Counted from the first letter of the stretch, positions 17,760-27,293 are shown. The stretch is DNA of 64,000 nt from Propioniciclava soli (GCF_014858005.1 NZ_JACYOT010000006.1:1-64000), one strand, 5' to 3'. Notes: generated by a model from the sequence alone, not told the origin. Translations and numbers: made by a program.

Positions 17760-18950
17760 TCAGCTGACGGGCGTGAGGTGCAGCAGGCGGCCGCCGGGGG
17801 CGTCCTCGAGCAGCCAGACCGAACCGTCCGGGCCCTGCTCGACCTCGCGGATGCGCTGACCCATGTCCCACGTGTCGGCGATGTCACCGGTGGTGCCGTC
17901 GAGGTCGACGCGGACGAGGTTCTGCCCCGAGAGGCCGCCGAGGAAGGCGTCGCCGGTCCAGCCGCTGAAAGCGTCATCGGTGTAGATCATCAGCGAGCCG
18001 GGCGACATCGCGGGCACCCAGTACGCCACAGGCGCCTCGAAGCCGTCGCCGTCGGTGTGGTCGGGAATGTCGGTGCCGTTGTAGTGGACGCCCATGGACG
18101 CCTCGGGCCAGCCGTAGTTGGCCCCCTCGACGATCAGGTTCAGCTCGTCGCCGCCCTGCGGGCCCATCTCGGAGCTCCACAGGTTGCCGTCGGCGTCGAA
18201 CGCGAGGCCGAGCGGGTTGCGGTGGCCGTTGGTCCAGATCTGGGCGTCCGAGCCGTCCGTGTTCATCCGCATGATCGTGCCGAGCATGCTCGCGGGATCC
18301 TGCGCCGGCGTCATCTCCTGGCGGTCGCCTGAGCTGACGAACAGGTGCTGCCCGTCGGGGGAGAACGCGAGCCGGTGGGAAAAGTGGCCGTTGCCCGACA
18401 CCTTGGGCGTCTGCTCCCAGATCACGGCCAGGCCTTCGAGCCGCGGGGCGTCACCGGTGATGAGCTCCGCGCGGCCGACGACCGCGCCGGTGCCGCCGCT
18501 GCCGCTCTCCACCCAGGAGAGGTAGACGGTGCCGTCCTGCTCGAAGGTCGGGCCGGGCAGGACGTCGCCCAACCCACCCTGGCCGGACGCCACGACGTCC
18601 GGGATGCCCTCGACCTCGGTCGCTTCCCCGGACGCTGTGTCGACCAGGTGCAGGACGCCCTCCCGCTCGGTGACCAGGGCCGTCTGCGTCCCGGGCAGGA
18701 ACGCCATGGCCCACGGGGTGTCGAAGGTGGCCACCTCGGCGACGGTGAACGGCCGGCCGTCGGGGCCGAGGGGCATCTCGGCGCCGTCGGCGGTGGTGGG
18801 GGCGGGTGTGGCCGGACTCGTCGCGGGGGTGGTTGCGGGCGTCGTGGCCTCGGGGGCGGTGGTGGGATCGGGCGTGGTGGTGGGGCCTGCGCACGCGGCG
18901 AGGCCCCACGCGAACACGCCGGTCAGGGAGGCGAGGGTGCGGGGTCTCAT
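17760..18950 (-). CDS. PQQ-dependent sugar dehydrogenase-like lipoprotein
   Basis: A 396-residue exported lipoprotein of the soluble glucose dehydrogenase/aldose sugar dehydrogenase beta-propeller family (GSDH). The signal ends WGLAAC, making Cys20 the lipidation site, followed by a Thr/Pro/Ala linker to about residue 52. Family features include the start TPWAMAFLPG, GGLGDVLPGPTF, GHFSHRLAFSPDGQHLFVSSGDR, HRNPLGLAFD, EMGPQGGDELN and NYGWPEASMG. The cofactor is expected to be PQQ, but I see no PQQ synthesis genes here. The substrate is uncertain. TAGGCT sits exactly 6 bases before the ATG, so the mRNA is probably leaderless. Confidence 0.85.
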   Translation of the reverse strand: MRPRTLASLTGVFAWGLAACAGPTTTPDPTTAPEATTPATTPATSPATPAPTTADGAEMPLGPDGRPFTVAEVATFDTPWAMAFLPGTQTALVTEREGVLHLVDTASGEATEVEGIPDVVASGQGGLGDVLPGPTFEQDGTVYLSWVESGSGGTGAVVGRAELITGDAPRLEGLAVIWEQTPKVSGNGHFSHRLAFSPDGQHLFVSSGDRQEMTPAQDPASMLGTIMRMNTDGSDAQIWTNGHRNPLGLAFDADGNLWSSEMGPQGGDELNLIVEGANYGWPEASMGVHYNGTDIPDHTDGDGFEAPVAYWVPAMSPGSLMIYTDDAFSGWTGDAFLGGLSGQNLVRVDLDGTTGDIADTWDMGQRIREVEQGPDGSVWLLEDAPGGRLLHLTPVS

Positions 18951-18956
18951 GCATCC

Positions 18957-18962
18957 AGCCTA
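18957..18962 (-). promoter_or_regulatory. -10 element for leaderless GSDH gene
   Basis: TAGGCT on the minus strand is separated by 6 bases from the ATG at 18950. Confidence 0.4.
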
Positions 18963-19018
18963 GTCGGAGGCCGTCAGCCCCCCTCTCTCCGCCCCTGTCT
19001 CCGGCCGGTCGCGCCAGA

Positions 19019-20041
19019 TCAGCGGACGCGGAACGTGCGGCTCTCGCTGAACGGGGCGCGCCCTTCGCCGTCGCTCGCGTCGTCCTCGCGCACCGTCACC
19101 GTGTAGGTGCCCGGTGTCAGGTCGAGGTCGAAGGCATAGGGCGCGAAGGTCGTGCCATCCTGCGTGGTCGCGTACCCGTCGGCCACCACGGCGCCGGCGG
19201 CGTCCGTGACCGTGTAGAGGAGGTTGGCCTCGAATACCCAGGCCTCGCCCCGCACGGTCACCGGGGAGTCCACCGCGTCCCCCTCGCTGGGGGTGTCGAT
19301 GCCCACGAACAGGCGGACGGCGTCGGCGTCCGCCCGGGCCACGGGCTCAGACCACTCCTGGTGGCCCCAGCTCGGCACCGCCCCGTCAACGCGGAGCAGG
19401 ACGCGGGCGTCCGGGTTGAGCGCCTCGGTGACCGTCCAGACGAGCTGCTGCACCATCAACGACTCGGCCTCGGCACCGACGTCGGCGCGCAACGCCTCGG
19501 CCGAGAGGTCCACGGTGATCTCGTCGCCGTGGTCGGCGATGCCGAGCACGCGGGTGTTGCGCGGCCAGGCGGAGTGGTGATCGGGGTCGAGCGGGCCGGC
19601 GAGCATGGCCTCCAGGGCCCCCCGGGCCGGGGTTGCGGCGGGGACCCAGCGGGTCTCCCGGACGAGGCGGGGCCCGATCTCGGTGTCCACCACCGCGTAG
19701 ACGAGAGCCGGGGTGGTGGCGTCCGCCCCCGGTGTCGCCGTGGGAGCGGAGGTCGTCGCTGGCGTCGGGGTGCTCGGCGTGGGCGACGGGGCGGGGGAGG
19801 CCGTGTCGACGGGGGTCTGCAGCGGGTCGGGAACGGCGCGGTCCGTCGGCGGGTTCCAGGCCGTCGCCACCCACCCGACGACGACCGCCGCGACCAGGGC
19901 CGCCAGCGCGCCCCACCCGATCGCCGACCTGCGGGCCGCCCGGGCGTGGGCGGCGGCGACGGCGTCCGGGTCGACGTGGATCTCGACGCCGTCGGCAGCG
20001 GCGTGCAGGTCGTCGCGCAGCTGGTTCTCGAAATTCGTCAT
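19019..20041 (-). CDS. Membrane-anchored GerMN/Gmad2 protein paired with an ECF sigma factor
   Basis: A 340-residue protein with a cytoplasmic N terminus (about 1-40), one TM helix (about 43-62), a Pro/Ser/Thr linker (about 70-105), a GerMN-like domain (about 110-230; ARGALEAMLAGP and TRVLGIADHGDEITVDLS are typical) and a C-terminal immunoglobulin-like Gmad2 domain (about 240-340). Its ATG overlaps the sigma-factor stop in ATGA, so the two are translationally coupled. The topology suggests the short cytoplasmic segment acts as an anti-sigma region while the outer domains sense the envelope. That role is inferred, as the segment lacks a recognisable zinc anti-sigma motif. Confidence 0.7.
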   Translation of the reverse strand: MTNFENQLRDDLHAAADGVEIHVDPDAVAAAHARAARRSAIGWGALAALVAAVVVGWVATAWNPPTDRAVPDPLQTPVDTASPAPSPTPSTPTPATTSAPTATPGADATTPALVYAVVDTEIGPRLVRETRWVPAATPARGALEAMLAGPLDPDHHSAWPRNTRVLGIADHGDEITVDLSAEALRADVGAEAESLMVQQLVWTVTEALNPDARVLLRVDGAVPSWGHQEWSEPVARADADAVRLFVGIDTPSEGDAVDSPVTVRGEAWVFEANLLYTVTDAAGAVVADGYATTQDGTTFAPYAFDLDLTPGTYTVTVREDDASDGEGRAPFSESRTFRVR

Positions 20042-20541
20042 GCCGAGACTCCTTCGGGGCTTTCGTGCGTACGCAGGGCGGTGAGGGCCCGGTGGGTCGC
20101 GGACTTGACGGCGGCCACGCTGAGGCCGAGCGTCTCGGCGACCTGCCGCTCGGAGAGGTCGTCGTAGTAGCGCAGCACCACCACGCGGCGCTGCGTGTCG
20201 GGCAGCGCGGCGAGCATCCGGGTGACGCGGTCGCGCTCGGCCACGAGGGCGTCCGGGGTGGGCGCGGCGTCCGGCCGGTCAAACACCTCGGCCACGGCCA
20301 CCTCGCCGTGGCGGCGCCGCCACCGGTCGATGTTCTCGTGGGCGAGGACGCGGCGGGCGTAGGCCAGGCGCGCCTCGGGGGCGATGCGCCGCCAGGCCCG
20401 GAAGGTCTTGACGAGGGTGGCCTGGACGAGGTCGGCGGCCAGGTCGCGGTCGCCGCACAGCAGCCAGGCGGTGCGTCCGAGCGCGGGGGACGCGTCGCGG
20501 ACGAACGCGGTGAACTCCTCGTCCAGTCCCGGCCCGGTCAT
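20038..20541 (-). CDS. ECF sigma factor, SigE family
   Basis: A 167-residue extracytoplasmic-function sigma factor. Region 2 is seen as TAWLLCGDRDLAADLVQATLVKTFRAWRRI and the -10 recognition helix AYARRVLAHENIDRWRRR. Region 4 is LAALPDTQRRVVVLRYYDDLSERQVAETLGLSVAAVKSATHRALTALR. It resembles the actinobacterial SigE-family group of short sigmas. The ATG 20541 is preferred because GAGGAGG lies 6-12 bases upstream; a GTG 2 codons earlier sits too close. It is coupled to the membrane partner gene downstream and divergent from purC. Confidence 0.9.
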   Translation of the reverse strand: MTGPGLDEEFTAFVRDASPALGRTAWLLCGDRDLAADLVQATLVKTFRAWRRIAPEARLAYARRVLAHENIDRWRRRHGEVAVAEVFDRPDAAPTPDALVAERDRVTRMLAALPDTQRRVVVLRYYDDLSERQVAETLGLSVAAVKSATHRALTALRTHESPEGVSA

Positions 20542-20633
20542 GGCCACCTCCTCGGTTGGCGTACACCGTGTCAGACGCGGGCTTGGACGGAAAGGTTTCG
20601 CCTCGGCGGCAGATTGCGGCGGGGTGCGGCGGT

Positions 20634-20639
20634 TAGGAT
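20634..20639 (+). promoter_or_regulatory. -10 element for leaderless purC
   Basis: TAGGAT is followed by exactly 6 bases and the GTG at 20646. Confidence 0.45.
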
Positions 20640-20645
20640 CGGCCG

Positions 20646-21968
20646 GTGAGCGATTTCGGCCTCGACCTGCCCCTCGTCCATGCCGGAAAGGTCCGCCGCC
20701 TGTACGCGTGGCCGGACGACCGGCTGCTGATGGTCGCCACCGACACCATCAGCGCCTACGACTTCGTGCTCGACACCCCGATCCCCGACAAGGGCGCCGT
20801 GCTCACGCAGCTCTCGCTGTGGTGGTTCGAGCAGCTCGGCGTCGAGAACCACGTGGTGTCGACCGAGGTGCCGGACGCCGTCGCCGGCCGGGCGCTGGTC
20901 GTCGAGAAGCTGGCCATGGTGCCGGTGGAGTGCGTGGCCCGCGGCTACCTGACCGGCTCCGGCTGGGCGGAGTACCAGGCCTCCGGCACGGTGTGCGGGG
21001 TGCCGCTGCCGGCCGGGCTCGTGGACGGCTCGCGGCTGCCCGAGCCGATCTTCACGCCGGCGGCGAAGGCCGACCTCGGCGAACACGACGAGAACATCAC
21101 CTACGAGCAGGTGGTCGCCCAGCACGGCGAGGAGCTGGCCGCAGCGCTGCGTTCGGCCACCCTCGATCTCTATCGGCGCGCGGAGGAGATCGCCCGGGAG
21201 CGCGGCATCATCCTCGCCGACACCAAGTTCGAGTTCGGACGCCGCCCCGACGGCACGTTGGTGCTCGCCGACGAGGTGCTCACGCCCGACTCCTCCCGCT
21301 TCTGGGACGCCGACGGCTGGCGTCCGGGCGAGGCCCTGCCGAGCTTCGACAAGCAGTTCGTCCGCGACTGGCTGACCCGCGACTCCGGCTGGGACCGGTC
21401 CGGCGACGCCGCGCCGCCCGCGCTGCCCGACGACGTCATCGCCGCCACCCGGGCGCGCTACGTCGAGGCCTACGAGCGGCTGACGGGGGCGCCGTTCGCG
21501 CCCGGGGCTGCCGGTGCGGGGGTGGACGCCGCTGCCGCCGAGAAGGACGACGAGCCCGCGCCGCCCCGGCGCGCGTTGCCGGCGAACGAGTGGGTCGAGC
21601 TGGTGGCGTCCGCCTCGGGTGCGGACCTGCTGGTCGGGGGTGCCCGGTCGGCGTCCGACCTGGCCGAGCCGGACGCTGGGCCGCAGCGGGCCGCGCCGGC
21701 GGCGTCCGATAGCATGACCGGCATGGCGCGAGTGGTCGTGGACGTGATGCCCAAGCCCGAGATTCTGGACCCGCAGGGCAAGGCGGTGACCGGCGCACTC
21801 GGGCGGCTGGGGTTCACCGGGTTGACGGTGCGGCAGGGCAAGCGGTTCGAGGTCGAGGTGGACGGCGAGGTCACCGAGGACGTGCTCGCGCAGGTCCGCG
21901 ACGCCGCCGAGAAGCTGTTCGCGAACACCGTCATCGAGAGCTACGACGTGCGGGTGGAGGAGCGGTGA
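20646..21968 (+). CDS. purC: SAICAR synthetase fused in frame to PurS
   Basis: One uninterrupted 440-residue reading frame. Residues 1-about 290 are PurC, which joins CAIR and aspartate using ATP; visible motifs are [44 protein letters not shown] and [12 protein letters not shown]. Residues about 290-355 are an Ala/Pro/Glu-rich linker. Residues 360-440 match a complete PurS ([11 protein letters not shown] to [10 protein letters not shown]), the small FGAM-synthase subunit. Its stop overlaps purQ in GTGA. Internal ATGs at 21714 and 21723 could start a free PurS, so either a true fusion or a read-through frame with a separate internal gene is possible. The PurC start GTG is set by the -10 hexamer and conserved N terminus. 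Confidence 0.9.
   Translation: MSDFGLDLPLVHAGKVRRLYAWPDDRLLMVATDTISAYDFVLDTPIPDKGAVLTQLSLWWFEQLGVENHVVSTEVPDAVAGRALVVEKLAMVPVECVARGYLTGSGWAEYQASGTVCGVPLPAGLVDGSRLPEPIFTPAAKADLGEHDENITYEQVVAQHGEELAAALRSATLDLYRRAEEIARERGIILADTKFEFGRRPDGTLVLADEVLTPDSSRFWDADGWRPGEALPSFDKQFVRDWLTRDSGWDRSGDAAPPALPDDVIAATRARYVEAYERLTGAPFAPGAAGAGVDAAAAEKDDEPAPPRRALPANEWVELVASASGADLLVGGARSASDLAEPDAGPQRAAPAASDSMTGMARVVVDVMPKPEILDPQGKAVTGALGRLGFTGLTVRQGKRFEVEVDGEVTEDVLAQVRDAAEKLFANTVIESYDVRVEER
21723..21968 (+). other. purS: PurS moiety of the fusion, or internally initiated purS
   Basis: This 81-residue segment is a full-length PurS in the PurC frame. PurS bridges PurL and PurQ in the three-part FGAM synthase. ATG codons at 21714 and 21723 are possible starts. 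No ribosome-binding site precedes them, but TAGCAT overlaps the first ATG region, so separate expression cannot be excluded. Confidence 0.6.
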
Positions 21969-22639
21969 CCCGGATCGGGGTCGTCACGTTCCCGGGGTCG
22001 CTGGACGACCAGGACGCCCGCCGCGCCGTCGAGCTGTGCGGGGCCGAGCCGGTGGCGCTGTGGCACGACGCTGCGGACCTGGGGGGCGTGGACGCCGTGA
22101 TCCTGCCCGGTGGGTTCTCCTACGGGGACTACTTGCGCTGCGGCGCGATCGCGCGGTTCAGCCCGATCATGGCCGAGGTGGTTGCCGCGGCGGGCCGGGG
22201 GATGCCGGTGCTGGGCATCTGCAACGGGTTCCAGGTGCTGTGTGAGTCGCACCTGCTGCCGGGCGCCCTGGTGCGAAACGATCGGCTGACGTTCGTGTGC
22301 CGCGACCAGAAGCTGCGCGTGGAGAACGACACGACGGCGTGGACGAACGATTTCACCGCCGGCCAGGAGATCACCATCGTGCTGAAGAACGGTGAGGGCT
22401 CCTACATGGCCGACGACGAGACGCTGGCCCGCCTGGAGGGCGAGGGTCTGGTGGCGTTCCGCTACGTCGGGGGCAACCCGAACGGGTCGCGCAACGACAT
22501 CGCGGGCATCACGAACCCGCGGGGCAACGTGGTGGGCCTCATGCCGCACCCGGAGCACAACGTCGAAGAGCTCACGGGCCCGTCCCTGGACGGCCAGGGG
22601 TTCTTCCGCTCCGTCGAGGCGTTCCTCGCCCGCGTCTGA
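21965..22639 (+). CDS. purQ: FGAM synthase glutaminase subunit
   Basis: Supplies ammonia from glutamine to PurL for FGAM synthesis. The 224-residue class I glutamine amidotransferase has [13 protein letters not shown], the nucleophile elbow [11 protein letters not shown] (Cys near residue 86) and the His-Glu pair in [13 protein letters not shown]. The length is normal. Its GTG start overlaps the PurC-PurS stop (GTGA), giving translational coupling, which suits the PurS-PurQ-PurL complex. A 200-base gap with decamer repeats and a 56-bp palindrome follows. Confidence 0.96.
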   Translation: MTRIGVVTFPGSLDDQDARRAVELCGAEPVALWHDAADLGGVDAVILPGGFSYGDYLRCGAIARFSPIMAEVVAAAGRGMPVLGICNGFQVLCESHLLPGALVRNDRLTFVCRDQKLRVENDTTAWTNDFTAGQEITIVLKNGEGSYMADDETLARLEGEGLVAFRYVGGNPNGSRNDIAGITNPRGNVVGLMPHPEHNVEELTGPSLDGQGFFRSVEAFLARV

Positions 22640-22700
22640 CCTCTGGGCCGCTACCGCGTTGGTGGGTGGTTGGGTGGCGGTTGGCCTCCGTGGGCTCTGA

Positions 22701-22740
22701 TTGGCACTGCTTGGCGCTGATTGGCCCTGCTTGGCACTGT
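22701..22740. repeat. Decamer tandem repeat, period 10
   Basis: Four consecutive 10-base units of pattern TTGGCNCTGN lie at 22701-22740, also readable as two 20-base units. A degenerate unit precedes them. They abut the 56-bp palindrome. A period close to one helical turn could place bound protein on one face of the DNA, or this is simple slippage. Confidence 0.6.
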
Positions 22741-22741
22741 T

Positions 22742-22797
22742 GGCATTTGGACCCGAGGGAATGGCGCCATGGCGCCATTCCCTCGGGTCCAAATGCC
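22742..22797. repeat. Perfect 56-bp palindrome, copy 1 (possible bidirectional terminator)
   Basis: Two 28-base arms are exact reverse complements with no loop. The outer part begins GGCATTTGGACCCGAGGG and the centre is GGCGCCATGGCGCC. It lies between the convergent 3' ends of purQ (22639) and the alcohol dehydrogenase (22839), so a very strong hairpin could form in either transcript. A second copy is at 23949-24004. Confidence 0.85.
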
Positions 22798-22838
22798 CGC
22801 TGGGGGCGGGTTGCCCCCTGGTGGCCAGTCGGGACGCG

Positions 22839-23903
22839 TCAGTTGACGGGCTCGGCGTCGGCGAAGGTCGCGGTGTCGATCACGAAGCGGAACAGGACGT
22901 CGCCGTCCACCACGCGCTCGTAGGCGGCGTCCACCTCGTCCACCCCGATCTTTTCGATGCGGGCACCGAAGCCGTGCTCGGCGCAGAAGTCCAGCATCTC
23001 CTGGGTCTGGGCGATGCCCCCGATGTCGGAGCCGGTGAGCACCTTGCGCCCGCCGATGAGGGAGAAGATGCCGAGCGGCATCGGGGTGGGCGGCGCGCCC
23101 ACGCACGCCATGACGCCGCGCGGCTTGAGCAGGCGCAGGTAGGCGTTGAGGTCGATGTCGGCGCTGACGGTGTTGAGGATCAGGTCGAATTCCCCGGCGT
23201 GGTCGTCGAAGAAGCCGTCCTCCGTGGTCGACAGGGTGCGGGACGCCCCCAGCTCCTTGGCCAGGTCCTCCTTCTTCAACGAGCGGGACAGCACGGTGAC
23301 GTCCGCGCCGCGAGCGGCGGCGATCTGGACGCCCATGTGGCCCAGGCCGCCGAGGCCGAGCACCGCGACCTTCTGCCCCTCCTGCACGTTCCACGTGGCC
23401 AGCGGGGAGTAGGTGGTGATGCCGGCGCACAACAGGGGAGCGGCCTCGTCGAAGTCGAGGGCGTCCGGCAGGCGCAGCACGAACCGCTCGTTGACGACGA
23501 CCTTCTCGCTGTAACCGCCCTGGGTGGTGGTGCCGTCGACGTCGGTGGACGCGTACGTGCCGACGTTGCCCTTGAGGCACGACTGCTCCTGGTCGTTGCG
23601 GCACTCCTCGCACTCGCCGCAGGAGTTTACGAGACAGCCGACGCCGACGCGGTCGCCGACGCTGACGCGGGTCACGGCATCACCGACCGCCTCGACCACC
23701 CCGGCGATCTCGTGGCCGACGGCCAGCGGGTAGGTCACCGGGCCCCACTCCTCGCGAATCGTGTGGATGTCGGAGTGGCAGATGCCGGCCGCCTTGATGG
23801 CGATGACGACGTCGTCGGGGCGGGGGTCGCGGCGCTCGATGGTGCGCACCTCGAACGGGGCGTCGGCGCTGGTCTTCTGGAGGGCCTTCACGGTGATGGG
23901 CAT
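22839..23903 (-). CDS. Zinc-dependent NADP-type alcohol dehydrogenase
   Basis: A 354-residue medium-chain dehydrogenase of the cinnamyl-alcohol dehydrogenase/YahK-like group, likely reducing aldehydes to alcohols. Catalytic zinc ligands are in GICHSDIHT (Cys), VGHEIAG (His, Glu) and a later Cys. The structural zinc site is the four-Cys lobe CGECEECRNDQEQSC. The cofactor loop GLGGLGHMGVQIA is followed by VLSRS, where Ser-Arg-Ser favours NADPH. The start 23903 has TAGGGT exactly 6 bases upstream, predicting a leaderless mRNA. The gene is bracketed by two copies of a 56-bp palindrome. Physiological substrate unknown. Confidence 0.88.
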   Translation of the reverse strand: MPITVKALQKTSADAPFEVRTIERRDPRPDDVVIAIKAAGICHSDIHTIREEWGPVTYPLAVGHEIAGVVEAVGDAVTRVSVGDRVGVGCLVNSCGECEECRNDQEQSCLKGNVGTYASTDVDGTTTQGGYSEKVVVNERFVLRLPDALDFDEAAPLLCAGITTYSPLATWNVQEGQKVAVLGLGGLGHMGVQIAAARGADVTVLSRSLKKEDLAKELGASRTLSTTEDGFFDDHAGEFDLILNTVSADIDLNAYLRLLKPRGVMACVGAPPTPMPLGIFSLIGGRKVLTGSDIGGIAQTQEMLDFCAEHGFGARIEKIGVDEVDAAYERVVDGDVLFRFVIDTATFADAEPVN

Positions 23904-23909
23904 GCCTCA

Positions 23910-23915
23910 ACCCTA
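23910..23915 (-). promoter_or_regulatory. -10 element for leaderless alcohol dehydrogenase gene
   Basis: TAGGGT on the minus strand lies 6 bases before the ATG at 23903. Confidence 0.35.
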
Positions 23916-23948
23916 GGCGCCCCCCGGGCGGGGGGTTGGTCATCGGCG

Positions 23949-24004
23949 GGCATTTGGACCCGGGGAAATGGCGCCATGGCGCCATGTCCTCGGGTCCAAA
24001 TGCC
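23949..24004. repeat. 56-bp palindrome, copy 2
   Basis: Second copy of the element at 22742-22797: 28-base arms with two mismatched pairs and the same centre GGCGCCATGGCGCC. It lies just after the stop of the BadF-type kinase (24038) and before the alcohol dehydrogenase promoter, so it may end kinase transcription. Confidence 0.8.
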
Positions 24005-24037
24005 ATCACACGGCAGCCGCCATCTCAGGGCAGCAGG

Positions 24038-24952
24038 TCAGGCGTGGGCGACGGAGAGCTTCGCGTGCAGGGGGTGGTCGTCGGGAAGGTCCACCAGGCG
24101 CTGGGCACCGTCGATCCCCTGGCCCTGCGGCTCGGTGAGCGCGAAGTTGGGCCATTGCAGGCTGAGGTAGTCGGTGAAGCGGTTCACGACGCGGTGGCTG
24201 TCGAACACCCCGCCGATCGCCGCGACCCGGGGGGCCGGCGTGCCCTGCAGCTCGACCCGCCTGATCGCCGCCTGCACGGCCTCGGACAGGTGCGCGGCCG
24301 CCTTGTCGAGGATGTTGCCGGCCACGCGGTCGCTGGCGGCGAGGGCGTCCACCTTGGCCGCGAAGGAGGCCACGCGCTGCACGCGGTTCACGTCGGTCTG
24401 CAGATCCAGGTACGCCCGCTCGAGGTTGGGGTACTCCTCGGCCATCGCCTCGGTCAGCGCCGTCATCTGCCGGCGGCCGTCGAAGCCGCGCAGCGCGGCC
24501 TCCAGCCCGGTGCGCCCGATCCAGTACGCCGAGCCGGCGTCGCCCATCAGGTAGCCCCAGCCGTCCACCCGCGCGACGGACTCCGGCCCCACCGCGAAGC
24601 AGATCGTGCCCGTGCCGGCCGCGATGACGCAGCCCGTGTCCGACCCCAGCGCGCCGAGGTAGCTCGTCACCGAGTCGTGGCACAGGATCACCTTCGCCAC
24701 GCCGCGGCCGGCCAGCCGCCGCAGCAGGACGCCCGCGTCCCCGTCCTCGTTGCCGCTCGAGCCCAGCGCCACCGTGTGGGGGTGCCAGTCGGGGTGGGCG
24801 TCCAACACCGCTTCGATCCCCGCCCCCAGTTGACGCAGCAGGGGCATGTCCGTGACCACACCGGGCCCCTTGGCCTCGGCCGCGCCGGCGTCCGACACGT
24901 ACCGGTAGCGGGTGGAACTCTGGCCTGCGTCGGCCACGAGGTGAGCGACCAT
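24038..24952 (-). CDS. BadF/BadG-type kinase, N-acetylglucosamine kinase-like
   Basis: A 304-residue protein of the ASKHA superfamily in the BadF/BadG/BcrA/BcrD group, whose stand-alone members are often N-acetylglucosamine kinases. Motifs: phosphate-1 loop [26 protein letters not shown], adenosine-region [13 protein letters not shown], and [29 protein letters not shown], which is very typical of GlcNAc kinases. A GGAGGG ribosome-binding site supports the start, and TAGGCT about 40 bases upstream is a possible -10. It is divergent from purL. Substrate is inferred from family; no amino-sugar genes adjoin it. Confidence 0.8.
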   Translation of the reverse strand: MVAHLVADAGQSSTRYRYVSDAGAAEAKGPGVVTDMPLLRQLGAGIEAVLDAHPDWHPHTVALGSSGNEDGDAGVLLRRLAGRGVAKVILCHDSVTSYLGALGSDTGCVIAAGTGTICFAVGPESVARVDGWGYLMGDAGSAYWIGRTGLEAALRGFDGRRQMTALTEAMAEEYPNLERAYLDLQTDVNRVQRVASFAAKVDALAASDRVAGNILDKAAAHLSEAVQAAIRRVELQGTPAPRVAAIGGVFDSHRVVNRFTDYLSLQWPNFALTEPQGQGIDGAQRLVDLPDDHPLHAKLSVAHA

Positions 24953-25028
24953 GCGTCCCTCCGATGGGTCGTGTGGATGGTGCGTCCCAGCCTATCGGCG
25001 GGGGGCGTCGGCCGCAGTGCGCGCACGC

Positions 25029-25034
25029 TATCTT
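25029..25034 (+). promoter_or_regulatory. -10 element for leaderless purL
   Basis: TATCTT is followed by exactly 6 bases and the GTG at 25041. Confidence 0.4.
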
Positions 25035-25040
25035 GGGGGC

Positions 25041-27293
25041 GTGGTCGACACCGTTGGAAACGCCTTTGCCACCCCCGATGCCGAGCAGCCCTGGGCCGCG
25101 CTCGGGCTCCGCGCCGAGGAGTACGACCGCATCCGCGAAATCCTCGGCCGCCGGCCGACGGGCTGCGAGCTGGCCATGTACTCGGTGATGTGGTCGGAGC
25201 ACTGCTCGTACAAGTCCTCCAAGGTGCACCTCGCACGCTTCGCCGAGGTCGGCTCCGAGACGCCCCGAGGCCCCCTCCTGGCCGGCATCGGTGAGCAGGC
25301 GGGGGTCGTCGACATCGGCGGCGACTGGGCCGTGACGTTCAAGATCGAGTCCCACAACCACCCCAGCTACGTCGAGCCCCACCAGGGGGCGGCGACCGGC
25401 GTCGGCGGCATCGTCCGCGACATCCTCGCCATGGGCGCCCGACCGATCGGCGTCATGGATCCGCTGCGCTTCGGCCCGCTGGACGCCCCCGACACCGCTC
25501 GCGTCCTGCCCGGCGTGGTCGCCGGCGTCGGCGGCTACGGCAACTGCCTCGGCCTGCCCAACATCGGCGGCGAGGTGGTGTTCGACCGCACCTACCTCGG
25601 CAACCCGCTCGTCAACGCCCTGTGCGTCGGCGTCCTCAAGCACGACGACCTCAAGCGTGCCCAGGCCCGCGGCGTCGGCAACCAGGTGATCATGTACGGC
25701 GCCGCGACGGGCGGCGACGGCATCGGCGGGGCGTCCATCCTGGCCTCGGAGACCTTCGACGCCGACGGCCCCGCCAAGCGCCCCAGCGTCCAGGTGGGCG
25801 ACCCCTTCATGGAGAAGCTGCTCATCGAGTGCACCCTGGAGCTGTTCGCGGCCGGCGTCATCCAGGGCATCCAGGATTTCGGCGCGGCCGGCATCAGCTG
25901 CGCCACGTCCGAGCTCGCGTCCGCCGGCGACGGCGGCATGTACGTCAACCTGGACGAGGTCGTGCTGCGCGACCCGACGCTCTCGCCCGAGGAGATCCTC
26001 ATGAGCGAGAGCCAAGAGCGGATGATGGCGGTGGTGACGCCGGACGACGTCGAGCAGTTCCTCGCGATCTGCGCCAAGTGGGACGTGCTGGCCACCGTCG
26101 TCGGCGAGGTCATCGAGGGCGACCGCCTGATCATCGACTACCACGGCGAGCGCGTGGTGGACGTCGACCCGCGCACCGTCGCCCACGAGGGCCCGGTGTA
26201 CGAGCGGCCGTGGAACCGCCCGGACTGGATCGACGCCCTCAACGCCGACCGCGCCGAGGACCTGCCGCGCGCGGCGTCCGGCCGCGAGCTGGGCGAGCAG
26301 GTGCTCACCCTCGCCGGCTCGCCCAACCTGGCCGACAAGAGCTGGATCACCGACCAGTACGACCGCTACGTGCGCGGCAACACGGTGCTCGCGCAGCCGG
26401 AGAACGCCGGCGTCCTGCGCATCGACGAGAACTCCGGGCTCGGCATCGCGCTCGCCACCGACTGCAACGCCCGCTTCTGCCTGCTCAACCCGTACCTCGG
26501 CGCGCAGCTCGCCCTGGCCGAGAGCTACCGCAACGTGGCGGCGTCCGGCGCCGAACCGGTCGCGATCACCGACTGCCTCAACTTCGGCTCGCCGGAGGAT
26601 CCCGACGTGATGTGGCAGTTCCGCGAGGCGATCCTGGGGCTGGTGGACGGCTGCCGCGAGCTGGGCACCCCGGTCACCGGCGGCAACGTCAGCTTCTACA
26701 ACCAGACCGACGGCGTGAACATCCTGCCCACCCCGGTGGTGGGCATGCTCGGCATCATCGACGACGTGGCCCGGCGGACGCCGCAGGGCTTCGCGTACCC
26801 CGGGGACGCCGTCGTGCTGCTCGGCACGACGCGCGAGGAGCTCTCGGGCAGCTCGTGGGCCGAGGCGATCCACGACCACCTCGGTGGGATGCCCCCGACG
26901 CCGGACCTCGCGGCCGAGCAGGCGCTCGCCCGCGTGCTGGTGGCGGCGGCCCGCGACGGGCTGCTGACCTCCGCGCACGACCTCGCCGACGGCGGGCTCG
27001 CCCAGGCCTTGGTGGAGGCGTCCCTGCGCCACGGGCTGGGCGTGTCGCTGACGCTGCCGGACGGCGACCCCACCGTCGCGCTGTTCTCCGAGACGCCGGC
27101 CCGCGCGGTCGTGTCGCTCGCGGGGGCCCAGTACGCGGCGTTCGAGGCCCTGTGCGCCGAGCACGGCGTGCCGCTGGAGCGCATCGGTGAGGTGGTCGAC
27201 ACCGGCGAGATCGAGGTGCTCGGCCAGTTCAGCTTGTCGCTCGACGACGTCCGCGCCTGCTGGGAGGCCCCGATCCGCGACGCGATGGCCTGA
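25041..27293 (+). CDS. purL: FGAM synthase large subunit, short PurL form
   Basis: ATP-dependent conversion of FGAR to FGAM. At 750 residues this is the Bacillus/actinobacterial short PurL that needs PurS and PurQ, both present at 20646-22639. Motifs: [16 protein letters not shown] (catalytic His), [63 protein letters not shown] and [17 protein letters not shown]. The start GTG 25041 is chosen from the -10 hexamer 6 bases before it. An upstream in-frame extension would run into the BadF promoter and is not conserved in character. PurF follows 61 bases downstream with its own -10. Confidence 0.97.
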   Translation: MVDTVGNAFATPDAEQPWAALGLRAEEYDRIREILGRRPTGCELAMYSVMWSEHCSYKSSKVHLARFAEVGSETPRGPLLAGIGEQAGVVDIGGDWAVTFKIESHNHPSYVEPHQGAATGVGGIVRDILAMGARPIGVMDPLRFGPLDAPDTARVLPGVVAGVGGYGNCLGLPNIGGEVVFDRTYLGNPLVNALCVGVLKHDDLKRAQARGVGNQVIMYGAATGGDGIGGASILASETFDADGPAKRPSVQVGDPFMEKLLIECTLELFAAGVIQGIQDFGAAGISCATSELASAGDGGMYVNLDEVVLRDPTLSPEEILMSESQERMMAVVTPDDVEQFLAICAKWDVLATVVGEVIEGDRLIIDYHGERVVDVDPRTVAHEGPVYERPWNRPDWIDALNADRAEDLPRAASGRELGEQVLTLAGSPNLADKSWITDQYDRYVRGNTVLAQPENAGVLRIDENSGLGIALATDCNARFCLLNPYLGAQLALAESYRNVAASGAEPVAITDCLNFGSPEDPDVMWQFREAILGLVDGCRELGTPVTGGNVSFYNQTDGVNILPTPVVGMLGIIDDVARRTPQGFAYPGDAVVLLGTTREELSGSSWAEAIHDHLGGMPPTPDLAAEQALARVLVAAARDGLLTSAHDLADGGLAQALVEASLRHGLGVSLTLPDGDPTVALFSETPARAVVSLAGAQYAAFEALCAEHGVPLERIGEVVDTGEIEVLGQFSLSLDDVRACWEAPIRDAMA

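Noticed and set aside
22742-24004. Two palindromes read as a CRISPR array
   Set aside because: Only two copies 1.2 kb apart around a gene, with no regular spacers and no cas genes.
24006-27164. Minus-strand open frame of 1052 codons opposite purL
   Set aside because: Shadow of purL, no domain, unlikely composition.
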